Assembly (NCBI GenBank): GCA_015233265.1
Contig: JADFXZ010000040.1
Location: 1 to 15,438 of the forward strand
Direction of reading: 5' to 3'
Length of the DNA: 15,438 nucleotides
Origin: Nitrospirota bacterium
GTDB lineage: Bacteria; Nitrospirota; Thermodesulfovibrionia; Thermodesulfovibrionales; Magnetobacteriaceae
Made by a program: the position numbers and the translations under genes. The notes below the pieces were generated by a model. That model saw only the letters and a list, made by a program, of their open reading frames with translations, was not told the DNA's origin and searched no databases. This document shows positions 5,927 to 13,933 of the stretch, piece by piece (position 1 is the first letter of the stretch; the number at the start of each line of letters is the position of its first letter).

Positions 5927-7636
5927 TTAGACATTGAGCAGGTTTATAAGCTCTGATTTTATATAAGTATCGTCACACTCTATGCCCTGGGCCTCGCACA
6001 CAGAGATAAGCTCCGCCTTTGACATTCTCTTGAGTTCCGATTGCGACGGTACGCTTGCAGGCTCACGCTCTGAGCCAGTCTCCTCGGCACTCACCGGCAA
6101 GGCAACCGTCTCACTGAGCTGGTCTGACTCCGGCGAATCTGCTATTTCAGAGGCGGCTGATTCGACGGCCTCTGCAACGGCCTCAGGAGATTCAAATCTG
6201 CTGGGGGCAGCCGACTCATCGTCATGCTCCTGGGCGCTCTGGGCGTAGTGCGATGAGTAAGAGGTGTGCGCTGGACGCGTCTCCGGCGGCACGACATCTG
6301 CGTATTGTTCGACCACTTCCTCACTAATGCCGTCCATTCTCTCTCTTTGCCACCAGTTCTTCAATTCGTTGACCGCATGGGCCAGCGCCTCCCCGGTAAG
6401 CTCAATGTTAAAGGCTACATCCTTTGCCGTAATCATCTTTATGGCCTCAAGGGATTTCTGCCTGATTTCAATGCCTTCGTCTGCCAGCGTTGTCATAAGC
6501 GGCAGCACGGCAGCCCTGTCCTTAATATTGGCAAGGGCAGAGACTGCTGACTTTCTGACATGCTCATCCTTGTCCTGCAAGCTCTGGACAAGACCCGGTA
6601 CGGCGTCTTTGCAGTCCTTCCAGCCTAAAAACGTAACGGCAGTGCGGCGCACCTCGGCGTGTTCATCCCTTAGGGCTTCCATCAGATAGGGTAGTATCTC
6701 ATCCTCTTTACCAAGTTTATATAAGCCGCGCAGACTGTTGCAGCGTACCTTGTGGTTTGCCCCCGTGGACATCTCCTTACACAGCGCAACAGCCTTTGGG
6801 TCTCCTATGTTTATCAATGAGTTAATGGCCTCGGCGCTCAGGTATTGGTTGTCGTATCTGACGGCGTCAAGCAGCACATCGGCTGCGGCACGGTTGCCCA
6901 TCTTGCCTAATTCTGTGGCCGCGAGGATCTTTACGTCCATCTCCATGTCCAGAAGGTCATTGGCTATCTTATTGAATATCGCCTTGTCGCTGTCTGTCTC
7001 GAATGTACCGTGTCTGAGGGCCTTGTCAATGGATGACTTTAAGAGTGAGTCCACCTGTGCCTCAGTTAGTTTCTGTTTCTTTCTCGATACCTTAGGCTCT
7101 TTCCGACTTTCTGGTTTTCTTAGATGCTCTTGCCTTTTCAGATCCTCAAGCTCAAGGATTCTGCCCTTGAGTCTCTGTATCTCCTTTTCATAGTCCTTGA
7201 CGTCCTCTATCATCTTTCTGACCTTGTCAGATTCAACCTGGTCAGCAGATGCCCCTTCCTTTCCGATTTCAAAGTACAGGTTCTTTATCTTCCCCTCATA
7301 TTCGGTGATTTTATCCCTGAGGTCGTCTTTATCTGTGTCAAGATTTAATGAGCTGAGCTTCATTTTTCCAAAATTAATCGCGCCAAAATTAATCGCGCCG
7401 AAGTTTATGTCCTTTGTGAATTGACCCATCTTTGAAAGGCCGCTGACTATGAAATCCGCGGTTCTCCTGGAGACATCGACAGTGGACTCCACGATGCCAG
7501 GGGTCGCCTTTGTGACTGCATTGGTCGTCTTTGAAAATAAATCCACAGTATAGTCAAAGGATTTCAGCGTTGCCGCACCCGTTGCATTGAGTGCCTTTGC
7601 CACACCGCCCCAGAGACCTCTTCTTTTTTCTTCCAT
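5927..7636 (-). CDS. man4: Man4-type HEAT-repeat protein with SAP/Rho-N-like C-terminus
   Basis: The protein has 569 residues and several parts. Residues 1-80 are amphipathic and Ala/Thr/Val-rich. Next comes a short tandem repeat of INFGA units (about 81-95), then a coiled coil (about 105-175) and a basic linker. HEAT-type helical repeats run from about 223 to 430, with recurring patterns such as VRKSAVSALANI and AVPGLVQSLQD. An acidic disordered stretch follows. The last 37 residues (SELKRMSKAELISVCEAQGI onward) resemble the SAP/Rho-N helix-extension-helix fold, which often binds nucleic acid. HEAT arrays are protein-binding scaffolds, so a chain-assembly role is plausible. The start is supported by GAGGAGG inside the 19-base gap after the TauE gene. 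The symbol rests on its position after the MamO-like gene. Confidence 0.8.
   Translation of the reverse strand: MEEKRRGLWGGVAKALNATGAATLKSFDYTVDLFSKTTNAVTKATPGIVESTVDVSRRTADFIVSGLSKMGQFTKDINFGAINFGAINFGKMKLSSLNLDTDKDDLRDKITEYEGKIKNLYFEIGKEGASADQVESDKVRKMIEDVKDYEKEIQRLKGRILELEDLKRQEHLRKPESRKEPKVSRKKQKLTEAQVDSLLKSSIDKALRHGTFETDSDKAIFNKIANDLLDMEMDVKILAATELGKMGNRAAADVLLDAVRYDNQYLSAEAINSLINIGDPKAVALCKEMSTGANHKVRCNSLRGLYKLGKEDEILPYLMEALRDEHAEVRRTAVTFLGWKDCKDAVPGLVQSLQDKDEHVRKSAVSALANIKDRAAVLPLMTTLADEGIEIRQKSLEAIKMITAKDVAFNIELTGEALAHAVNELKNWWQRERMDGISEEVVEQYADVVPPETRPAHTSYSSHYAQSAQEHDDESAAPSRFESPEAVAEAVESAASEIADSPESDQLSETVALPVSAEETGSEREPASVPSQSELKRMSKAELISVCEAQGIECDDTYIKSELINLLNV
7370..7399 (-). repeat. 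Tandem 15-base repeat encoding INFGA units in man4
   Basis: The 15-base unit AAAATTAATCGCGCC occurs twice without a gap (7370-7384 and 7385-7399) and is followed by a diverged third copy. On the coding strand each unit reads GAINF in frame, giving three consecutive INFG blocks in Man4. The near-perfect copies suggest a recent slippage duplication, and copy number may vary between strains. Confidence 0.85.
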
Positions 7637-7655
7637 CTTTAAACCCTCCTCAAAG

Positions 7656-8576
7656 CTATATTATGCCTATAATCAATTTTACCGAGACAATCAGAAGCAA
7701 TACCGCTATTACACGCTTTATGACCTCAGGATGCACAGCCATCGCAAGTTTAGCGCCATAGTACGCGCCCAGTATTGTTCCAATCCCCAGAAATACCGTA
7801 TAGTCAAGGTCTATGGTCTTCATCCCAGCAAATATCATCACGCCAAAGAAACTCGTTACTACTATAATAAAATGAGACGTCGCCGCCGCTATATGAATAG
7901 GTATGCCTATGAAAGTCATCAGGGGAACGTGCATCAGCCCTCCACCCACTCCCAAAAGCCCTGAGAGTATGCCCACTAAGAAACTCCCGCCAAACCCCAC
8001 GGCCATATCAGGGCTGTAGGTGTGCGTCTCGCCGGTTGAGTCATACACAATGCGCGTATCTGGCTCTGACTGCGATTTCGAGCAGATCAAGCTAAACTCA
8101 TCCACAAATATCAGGGTATACGTTACAGCCATCAAAAGAATTGCAAATATTATCGAAAACACCGTCATATTAAACGCTTGAGATACTATTGCGCCAATGA
8201 CCACACCGGGGACTGCCACCACTGCAAACTTCACCCCAAGCTCGTAGTCTATCCTCTGTTGCGACATGTATGAAAACGTACCTGAAAGCGCATTTAAAAA
8301 CACCACCGCCGTTGACGTACCGATGGCGTGCTGCGGTGTAAATCCATACATCAGCAGCAATATGGGAACCAGTATAAAGCCTCCACCAGCCCCTACAAGC
8401 GTACCGGCAAGCCCCACAAACACGCCTGTCAGCACTACTGGAACGACGCCGAAAAATCCCTCTATCATGTCGTGCTGGGCATCAGGGCGCACAAACGCGC
8501 AACTACTTAAAAGCGCCGCCACAGCTATAATGGCTAAGACAAGACTGACGTACCGCCTCTTTGCCGGCTGTCTCAT
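7656..8576 (-). CDS. mamO-Cter: TauE/SafE-type transporter, MamO C-terminal domain (MamO-Cter)
   Basis: This 306-residue protein has about eight hydrophobic segments and the duplicated TauE/SafE signature: GLAGTLVGAGGGFILVPILL near residues 55-75 and GILSGLLGVGGGLMHVPLMT in the second half. TauE/SafE proteins are predicted anion or sulfite exporters. In magnetotactic bacteria the same domain forms the membrane half of MamO, whose N-terminal half is a protease-like fold that controls MamE and mineral nucleation. Here the protease half is absent, as I recall for Nitrospirota magnetosome clusters. The N-terminus is odd: a basic start and hydrophobic run end in LLSSC with Cys26, which resembles a lipoprotein lipobox. 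The start codon overlaps the man3 stop (ATGA), with AGAGG just upstream. Confidence 0.82.
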   Translation of the reverse strand: MRQPAKRRYVSLVLAIIAVAALLSSCAFVRPDAQHDMIEGFFGVVPVVLTGVFVGLAGTLVGAGGGFILVPILLLMYGFTPQHAIGTSTAVVFLNALSGTFSYMSQQRIDYELGVKFAVVAVPGVVIGAIVSQAFNMTVFSIIFAILLMAVTYTLIFVDEFSLICSKSQSEPDTRIVYDSTGETHTYSPDMAVGFGGSFLVGILSGLLGVGGGLMHVPLMTFIGIPIHIAAATSHFIIVVTSFFGVMIFAGMKTIDLDYTVFLGIGTILGAYYGAKLAMAVHPEVIKRVIAVLLLIVSVKLIIGII

Positions 8577-9709
8577 TGCACCTCTTGCACTATGGCAAGG
8601 ACTACCTTTTCCACTGCCGTCTTATACTCCTGCGAGAGCTTGGCCAATATTCCGTTTATACTTGCCATGTAGTCGTTTATAGGGCCAAGCACCTCTATGA
8701 GTTTTTCGTTGGCCTCCTCATCCATGATCATGCCCTGTAGTTGATTTTCAATATCTGAGAGTTCCGCCTTTGCCGCCTCTATATCAATGTTTAATTTGGC
8801 AAAATTGGCTGTGAACTCCTCCTCTTCCTTAACTGAGTTCTCAGCCGCCTCAACCTCTTTGGTCAGCCCCGAAATTTTCTCATTGTTGGCGTCAACAGTA
8901 GAAGTAAGTTTATCTTTTTTCACCGTGAGGCCCGCTATCTCCGCCTGCAGGTCTTCGATGCTCTCTACTGAGGTGATTTCAGAAATCTTGCCCTGAAGGT
9001 CGTCTCTCTTTTCAGTAAGCGGCTGCCTTTTTTGCCTGAGAGAGGCAGCGGTTGCCTGCAATGGCGGCAGCTCCGTCTCAAGGGCATTGAGTTGTCCCTT
9101 TGCCTGACTAATCAGGGCGGTATTTTCTATGATTGACAGCTCCGCCTTGTGCTGAGCGTCTGAGAGTTTATCTCTCGATGGAATTATTGTAAATAGGTGC
9201 TGCCTTCTGTTTATCAGAAGCTCATATTCGGCGTTCAGAGAACGAAAGGCGTCTTCCGCCTGTTTTAACTCACGGTCAAGCTTGTCTTTTTCTCTTAATT
9301 TGTCTTCATACTCCGGGGACAACCTGCTTGTCTTTAGCTCAAGCGCCTTGACACGATCGCTTAGCATGTCTATCTCGGCGTTTCTTTGCTGCAGGACAGC
9401 GGCCTTTTTCTCTAAGTCAAGGATTTGCTCAAGCTGCCTGATGGCTGCGTCCTTTTCCGCCTTAAACCCGTCTATCTGCGCCTTTATCTCTATCGAGCGG
9501 CTCTCCATCCCGCGCAGCACGGCGTCTAGTTCTGCGGTCTTCTTCTGAACACGTTCAAAATATTCCTTCTTGTATTCGATTTGCTGCTGTTTTTTCTGAA
9601 TCTCCGTTTCCATTGAAATCTTATCTTTTTTCAGGACAAGGCTTGTGCCAAGGGCGTTAATCAGCCTGACCATGTCCTGCTTTGTATAAGTCGTCTGGTC
9701 TTCCGTCAT
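8573..9709 (-). CDS. man3: Man3-type long coiled-coil protein
   Basis: The 378-residue protein is predicted to be coiled coil from about residue 20 to 335. Heptad-rich blocks include EYEDKLREKDKLDRELKQAE, with a few breaks where Pro and Gly occur. The last 45 residues (LIEVLGPINDYMASINGILA onward) are more hydrophobic and probably form a separate helical cap. There is no signal peptide or membrane span. The ATG overlaps the upstream man2 stop (ATGA), and the gene's own stop overlaps the TauE gene start in the same way, so the three genes are tightly coupled and probably made in fixed ratio. SMC-like sequence is excluded by the lack of Walker motifs. The symbol follows from position; the function is unknown. 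Confidence 0.78.
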   Translation of the reverse strand: MTEDQTTYTKQDMVRLINALGTSLVLKKDKISMETEIQKKQQQIEYKKEYFERVQKKTAELDAVLRGMESRSIEIKAQIDGFKAEKDAAIRQLEQILDLEKKAAVLQQRNAEIDMLSDRVKALELKTSRLSPEYEDKLREKDKLDRELKQAEDAFRSLNAEYELLINRRQHLFTIIPSRDKLSDAQHKAELSIIENTALISQAKGQLNALETELPPLQATAASLRQKRQPLTEKRDDLQGKISEITSVESIEDLQAEIAGLTVKKDKLTSTVDANNEKISGLTKEVEAAENSVKEEEEFTANFAKLNIDIEAAKAELSDIENQLQGMIMDEEANEKLIEVLGPINDYMASINGILAKLSQEYKTAVEKVVLAIVQEVQ

Positions 9710-10788
9710 GATATTGACCTCACAATTTCTCCGAGGGCAGAAGTACCCTCCTCTATATATAACAATTCGCTCTCAAGCCTGAGCTTTGAGGCAAGGGCAT
9801 TTTCAAATTTCTCAAGCTCCAAATCTTTTTTCCTTTTCGATTCCCCATGTTTAGTCAGATTAATTTTCGCCTCGGCAATCTTTTCATTAAGACTCTTCAG
9901 CTGTGTTTGAAGCGCCGGGGCACTTGCCCTGTTTGCCTCATTTATGGCCTTACGTTCTTTGAGTATGTCTGTTTGTTTGTCAAGCTCGCGCTGCAGCTTG
10001 CCCTCTTCGAGGCTCAGCGCCCGCTGCTGGTCTTCAAGACGTTCTACCACCTCAATTGACGATGCCTTTTGGGCGGTCAGTTCTTTGATTTCCCTATTGG
10101 TTTTCTCAAGCTCGGCAAGGCTTTGTCCTAACTCAGCAATTTGTGTCTCAAGGGCTGTGGTCTCAGGCTCTGCCTCTGCGATAAATGACTTGAGCGCTTT
10201 AAGTTCGTACGTTAACTCTGAGATGCTGGTTGTAAGTGTGCCAAGTTCGCCGGAGAGCTGCTCAGCCTCAATGAATATCTTTGCCGCTGACTCAAGGTCT
10301 GAGACTTCCCCGATGAGCGCCCTTCTTTTAGGTTGCTTATCGTCGATATTTAGCAGCAGCCTCTCAAAAACCGCTGTTTTCTCAGACATGATCTCTTCAA
10401 AGAGCTTGGTGTTTGACTCTATCTCCATCAGCTGAGCGTTCAACTGCCGCTGTTTTGCCCCAAGGGAAGTGAGGAGTTTTTCCTGCCTGTTAAATTCCTG
10501 CTCGACTCCGCTTGCCGTACCAGCCATTGCCCGTCTCTTTTTCAGGGCGAATATGTGCCCCTGCATCTCCTTCATCTCTTTTTCGTGCACTGCCATCTCT
10601 GTGTTATAAGCACTAATTCTCTCAGTGCCCTCTGTAAGCTGTCTATTGGCTAAGTCAAGGGCTGCCGTTAACTCACTTAGTTGTGCTGCGAGCTTGGCGT
10701 GGCTTTGCCGCAGCTGCGTTATCTCCCCCGCGAGGACGATGTTGTCCGGGGACTGGCGCGGGTCGTCTTTATGAATAAATCTTGACAT
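9706..10788 (-). CDS. man2: Man2-type long coiled-coil protein
   Basis: The preferred start is the ATG at 10788, three bases beyond the man1 stop; the frame is open to an earlier ATG at 10818, but that would overlap man1 by 28 bases. The shorter form has 360 residues. Residues from about 15 to 345 are almost continuous coiled coil rich in Glu, Lys, Leu, Gln and Ala, similar in style and length to Man3 directly downstream, so the two could be divergent relatives or a hetero-oligomeric pair. No catalytic motif or membrane segment is present. Its stop overlaps the man3 start by four bases. The symbol is assigned by gene order; a scaffold role is inference. Confidence 0.77.
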   Translation of the reverse strand: MSRFIHKDDPRQSPDNIVLAGEITQLRQSHAKLAAQLSELTAALDLANRQLTEGTERISAYNTEMAVHEKEMKEMQGHIFALKKRRAMAGTASGVEQEFNRQEKLLTSLGAKQRQLNAQLMEIESNTKLFEEIMSEKTAVFERLLLNIDDKQPKRRALIGEVSDLESAAKIFIEAEQLSGELGTLTTSISELTYELKALKSFIAEAEPETTALETQIAELGQSLAELEKTNREIKELTAQKASSIEVVERLEDQQRALSLEEGKLQRELDKQTDILKERKAINEANRASAPALQTQLKSLNEKIAEAKINLTKHGESKRKKDLELEKFENALASKLRLESELLYIEEGTSALGEIVRSIS

Positions 10789-10790
10789 AG

Positions 10791-11207
10791 TTAAACACCC
10801 CGCATAAAGGTTTCCCATTGCTGCTGAATGACGGAGAGTCTCTCGTCGGCATCGGTTTTCTCTTTCAGCGTCCGTTCGTAGGCTGCCTTCATTATTTGAT
10901 ACTCCCCTGTTATCTTCTGCAGCTGCGCGTTGACCTCATCGAGCTTGCTGGTGTCTTTCATTATGTCGTTTATCTTCTTTCGCAGCTCCACATTTTTCTT
11001 TTCGAGACGCTGGACACTGTCGTTGAGAATCTTCTTAATCTCATCCGACGCCGCACGCGACTGCTCCATTATGCTGGCGGACACGGCCTTTCTCGCCACA
11101 ACGGTATCCTCCAGATTACCCACTGCCGCAAGGAGCTTCTCCAGAAACGCGCTCTTTTCGTTTGGGTTAAGGCTCATTGCCTTATTTATCAGTTCGTTCG
11201 ATAACAT
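10791..11207 (-). CDS. man1: Man1-type small coiled-coil protein
   Basis: This 138-residue protein has a short helical N-terminus (LINKAMSLNPNEKSAFLEKL) followed by coiled coil from about residue 50 to 130. It has no membrane span, Cys motif or known domain. GAGG sits six bases before the ATG. It is the first of three consecutive coiled-coil genes. Unlike most genes of the block, a 174-base gap with a hairpin repeat separates it from mamQ upstream, which could mark an internal promoter or a processing site. The symbol man1 follows from its place after mamQ in the Nitrospirota cluster order. Confidence 0.75.
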   Translation of the reverse strand: MLSNELINKAMSLNPNEKSAFLEKLLAAVGNLEDTVVARKAVSASIMEQSRAASDEIKKILNDSVQRLEKKNVELRKKINDIMKDTSKLDEVNAQLQKITGEYQIMKAAYERTLKEKTDADERLSVIQQQWETFMRGV

Positions 11208-11265
11208 TTCAAACCTCGTTCAGATTTCATTTAATTGCCATGTGGTTAGCTCAGTTAATAAGAAA

Positions 11266-11342
11266 CTGGATTCCTGCTTTCGCAGGAATGACATACTTAG
11301 GTATTCATTTATCCTGCCATGTCTATCATATGAGGAATCCAG
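11266..11342. repeat. MITE-like dispersed hairpin repeat between mamQ and man1
   Basis: The outer ends CTGGATTCC (11266-11274) and GGAATCCAG (11334-11342) are perfect nine-base inverted repeats. Inside lies a perfect stem ATTCCTGC/GCAGGAAT with loop TTTC at 11270-11289, followed by GAATGACA. A second imperfect hairpin lies at 11287-11310 (AATGACATAC against GTATTCATT). The ATTCCxGC-TTTC-GCxGGAATGAC pattern is widespread in bacterial genomes as dispersed intergenic repeats. It is the only such insertion inside the otherwise tightly packed operon. Confidence 0.6.
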
Positions 11343-11381
11343 ATAATCCTCTACGTGAGTATTTCTCATTGGCATTTTCAT

Positions 11382-12119
11382 TTAATGTACCTGCGGGGCC
11401 TGTGCGGCACCCGCTATCGCGCCAGATGTCGGCAACGGTTCGAATCTGAAAATCATATTAAAGATATTCCCAGGGAACATCTTTAATCTGGAGTTGTAAA
11501 AATTAGCTATCCTGTTATAGCTGATACGGCTTTCGGCTATCTTTGTCTCTGTGTCAGAGAGTTCCCTCATCAGGGCGTTATAGGCCTCCGATGCCTTCAG
11601 TGCAGGGTAGGCCTCCGCAACTGCCTGAAATTTCGAAAGCAACGCCTTACTATCAAGGGCGGCCTCCGGTTTCCCAGCCGCGGCAGCTGAAGGGTCAGCG
11701 GCCTTTGCCGCCTTTTCAATGGCGGCAAGCTCCAGCGTCTTGACCGCGCTCCTTACCTCTGCCACATGAGCAAACAGCGTCTTTTCATAGCTCATATAGT
11801 TGTTGGCGCTGCTGATAAGGTTAGGGATAAGGTCTGCCCGCCTCTGTAGCTGCGCCTCTATATGAGCCCTTTCCATCATCGCTTGATACACGTTTATCGT
11901 GAAATAGTTATAGTAATAGACTGCCCCGGACAATGCCGCAAGGACAAGCGACACTATGGCAATTTTTATCGCTGCCGACTGCTTTGTCCATAGCCTGTCT
12001 GAAAGCCTGGTCATCAGCCCACGTCTTCTGAGGCTGACCTCAGGCAAATCACCTATCAGCCCGAGGTCTTTGGCGTAGACCCTCTTTAGTATATCGTTTA
12101 GCTGGTCATTTTCAGTCAT
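11382..12119 (-). CDS. mamQ: MamQ, LemA-family magnetosome protein
   Basis: The protein has 245 residues. A cytoplasmic N-terminal tail of about 48 residues precedes one membrane helix (about 49-71). A LemA domain follows, with the family's AQLQRRADLIPNL motif at 89-101 and the C-terminal block SYNRIANFYNSRLKMFPGNI. MamQ is required for magnetosome membrane invagination in Magnetospirillum, and it is anchored in that membrane. The domain matches MamQ, and the position right after mamE supports this over an ordinary LemA protein. The gene starts 11 bases after the mamE stop with only a weak ribosome binding site (AAGGA lies further upstream, overlapping the mamE stop), so translation may be coupled to mamE. 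A low-complexity Ala-rich loop (AAIEKAAKAADPSAAAAG) interrupts the helical domain. Confidence 0.88.
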   Translation of the reverse strand: MTENDQLNDILKRVYAKDLGLIGDLPEVSLRRRGLMTRLSDRLWTKQSAAIKIAIVSLVLAALSGAVYYYNYFTINVYQAMMERAHIEAQLQRRADLIPNLISSANNYMSYEKTLFAHVAEVRSAVKTLELAAIEKAAKAADPSAAAAGKPEAALDSKALLSKFQAVAEAYPALKASEAYNALMRELSDTETKIAESRISYNRIANFYNSRLKMFPGNIFNMIFRFEPLPTSGAIAGAAQAPQVH

Positions 12120-12130
12120 AGCCTGTGCCG

Positions 12131-13924
12131 TTATCCTTTTACCGTTACGAACATTGGATGCCCGGAGCGCACTATATCAAGCAGTATCCCATCGACCGGG
12201 TTTGCCTTTTGAGCAATCTTGATGAATGTCAACATGTCATTGACCGGCTGATTGTTAACCGCCCTTATCACGTCGCCGCGCGCTATGCCGGCTGCCGCTA
12301 GTATGCCGCCTGTGTCTTTGACATACACGCCTGTTGTATAGCCTTGGAGTGCTGTCAGCAATGGGGAGATCTCACCGCCAAGCCATTCAAACTCCTTGGG
12401 CTGCTTTGCCTGTGGCAGCTGTGGCAGTTGTGGCGGATATGGGCCGGTGCGCAGCTTTACGGTCTTTCTCTGTCCGCCGCTTAACATCATCACGTCAAAC
12501 TTCCCGCCAACCTTTTTCGAGGCCAGCGTCTTTTTGAAATCAGCAACGGTCATGACGCGCTGCCCGTCTAGTCTCATAATAATATCGCCGCGCGCGATAC
12601 CGGCCTCAGCAGCCGGTGTGCCTGGAAATACGGTATCAACCAATATGCCGCCCGCGTGTGCAAGATTAAACTGCTTGGCTACGATCGCGTCAACATCTAA
12701 GAGCACCGCGCCAAAGAATGGATCCGCGTTTGGCTGAGCAGCGGCAACGGCAATCGCCCCCGCCGGTGTGCCAGCTGCCTGACGGTTTGGACACAGCTGC
12801 GGGTGGCAGTCTATGCACCTGCCCCTGTACTGGTGCGGCGGCTGGAGCATCTGCCCGTTTGGAAGTTTAAAGGCGTTGCCAATCTGCCTGCCCTGTCTTG
12901 ACCATGCCGCAATTTGCCCTGCCGCGGCCTGTGCCGGTGCGCCGTTGAAATCCACAACGCCCGCCACCAAAGTTGAGGCCAGATTGACTGGAATAGAAAA
13001 CGCTATGCCGCTGAAAGACCCCGTTGGTGAGTATATCGCCGTGTTTATGCCAATTACCTCACCTTTGGCGTTTACCAGCGGGCCTCCGCTGTTGCCTTTA
13101 TTAATAGGGGTATCTGTCTGGAACATCCCCTCGTAGACCTTGCCAGCTATGCTTATCGAGCGGTTTCTGCCGCTGATTATGCCGGAGGTTATCGTCTGGT
13201 CAAATCCAAACGGGCTGCCCATCGCAAGGACAACATCGCCTGAGCGCACGACATCGGAATCCCCTAAGACAGCGGCGGGAAACGGTCCGTCGCCATCGAG
13301 CTTCAAAAGGGCCAGATCAGTTGATTTATCTACGTTTACGACCTTCATCGGGTATTCTTTAGCCCCGCCCGCTGCGTAAACCGTACCTTTAAATGATGCG
13401 GCGCCCTCAATTACGTGAAAACTAGTCAGCACAAACCCCGCTGGCTCGACTATTACGCCGGAGCCTACCCTTGTGTAGTTTACTACGGGTATGCCGGCCA
13501 CAAGATTGGGGACGACCTGAGCTTGTCCACCGGCTGCCGGGGCCGGGTCCATTGCCTGAGGAGTGTTTATGACGACGTCTATGCTTATCAACGCCGGCCT
13601 TACAGTCTCAATTATATTGTGGTAGCTGTCCTGGACGGTATTAACGACGGTCGGACCGGCTACCGTATTGTAGTACGTGTTAGGGGCGGCAGTGCCTGTT
13701 AACTTATTGTTGATCACCTTTTTAATATCGTCTGTCTCAAGCAAATTCTTTACAATGCCACCTTCTCTGTAGCTCTCAAATAGTGTCCAGCCCAGGGTGA
13801 CTGTCGCCAGAAGGCAAAGCGTCCATATCCACGGCTTAAAGCTCCTCGGGCAGCTCACCTGCGGCTGCTGGGGCGAATGACCTCTTGAGTCATGTTGTTT
13901 ATAATCGTTTCTAGTCTCTGCCAT
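12131..13924 (-). CDS. mamE: MamE, HtrA-like magnetosome serine protease with heme motif and two PDZ domains
   Basis: This 597-residue protein has a membrane anchor at about 31-49, then a trypsin-like domain with a complete triad: His170 (TSFHVIEGA), Asp203 (STDLALLKL) and Ser279 (KGNSGGP). A single CXXCH heme site follows (Cys370, Cys373, His374 in GRCIDCHP), the magnetochrome signature. Two PDZ domains come last, at about 406-490 and 510-597. MamE is the magnetosome protease that processes other magnetosome proteins and, through its c-type heme, is linked to iron redox control and crystal growth. Alphaproteobacterial MamE has two CXXCH motifs; only one is seen here. AGGAG lies just before the ATG, and mamI ends nine bases upstream. 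The heme motif and operon context separate it from a housekeeping DegP. Confidence 0.93.
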   Translation of the reverse strand: MAETRNDYKQHDSRGHSPQQPQVSCPRSFKPWIWTLCLLATVTLGWTLFESYREGGIVKNLLETDDIKKVINNKLTGTAAPNTYYNTVAGPTVVNTVQDSYHNIIETVRPALISIDVVINTPQAMDPAPAAGGQAQVVPNLVAGIPVVNYTRVGSGVIVEPAGFVLTSFHVIEGAASFKGTVYAAGGAKEYPMKVVNVDKSTDLALLKLDGDGPFPAAVLGDSDVVRSGDVVLAMGSPFGFDQTITSGIISGRNRSISIAGKVYEGMFQTDTPINKGNSGGPLVNAKGEVIGINTAIYSPTGSFSGIAFSIPVNLASTLVAGVVDFNGAPAQAAAGQIAAWSRQGRQIGNAFKLPNGQMLQPPHQYRGRCIDCHPQLCPNRQAAGTPAGAIAVAAAQPNADPFFGAVLLDVDAIVAKQFNLAHAGGILVDTVFPGTPAAEAGIARGDIIMRLDGQRVMTVADFKKTLASKKVGGKFDVMMLSGGQRKTVKLRTGPYPPQLPQLPQAKQPKEFEWLGGEISPLLTALQGYTTGVYVKDTGGILAAAGIARGDVIRAVNNQPVNDMLTFIKIAQKANPVDGILLDIVRSGHPMFVTVKG

Positions 13925-13933
13925 ATCGTTCTC

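Noticed and set aside
6264..7193. Long plus-strand open frames (141 and 151 residues) opposite man4, and similar ones opposite man2, man3 and mamE
   Set aside because: Ser/Leu-rich antisense shadows of coiled-coil and helical genes, without ribosome binding sites or domains.
8573..10788. SMC/RecN-type ATPases as identity of Man2 and Man3
   Set aside because: No Walker A, signature or Walker B motifs at either end; only coiled coil is present.
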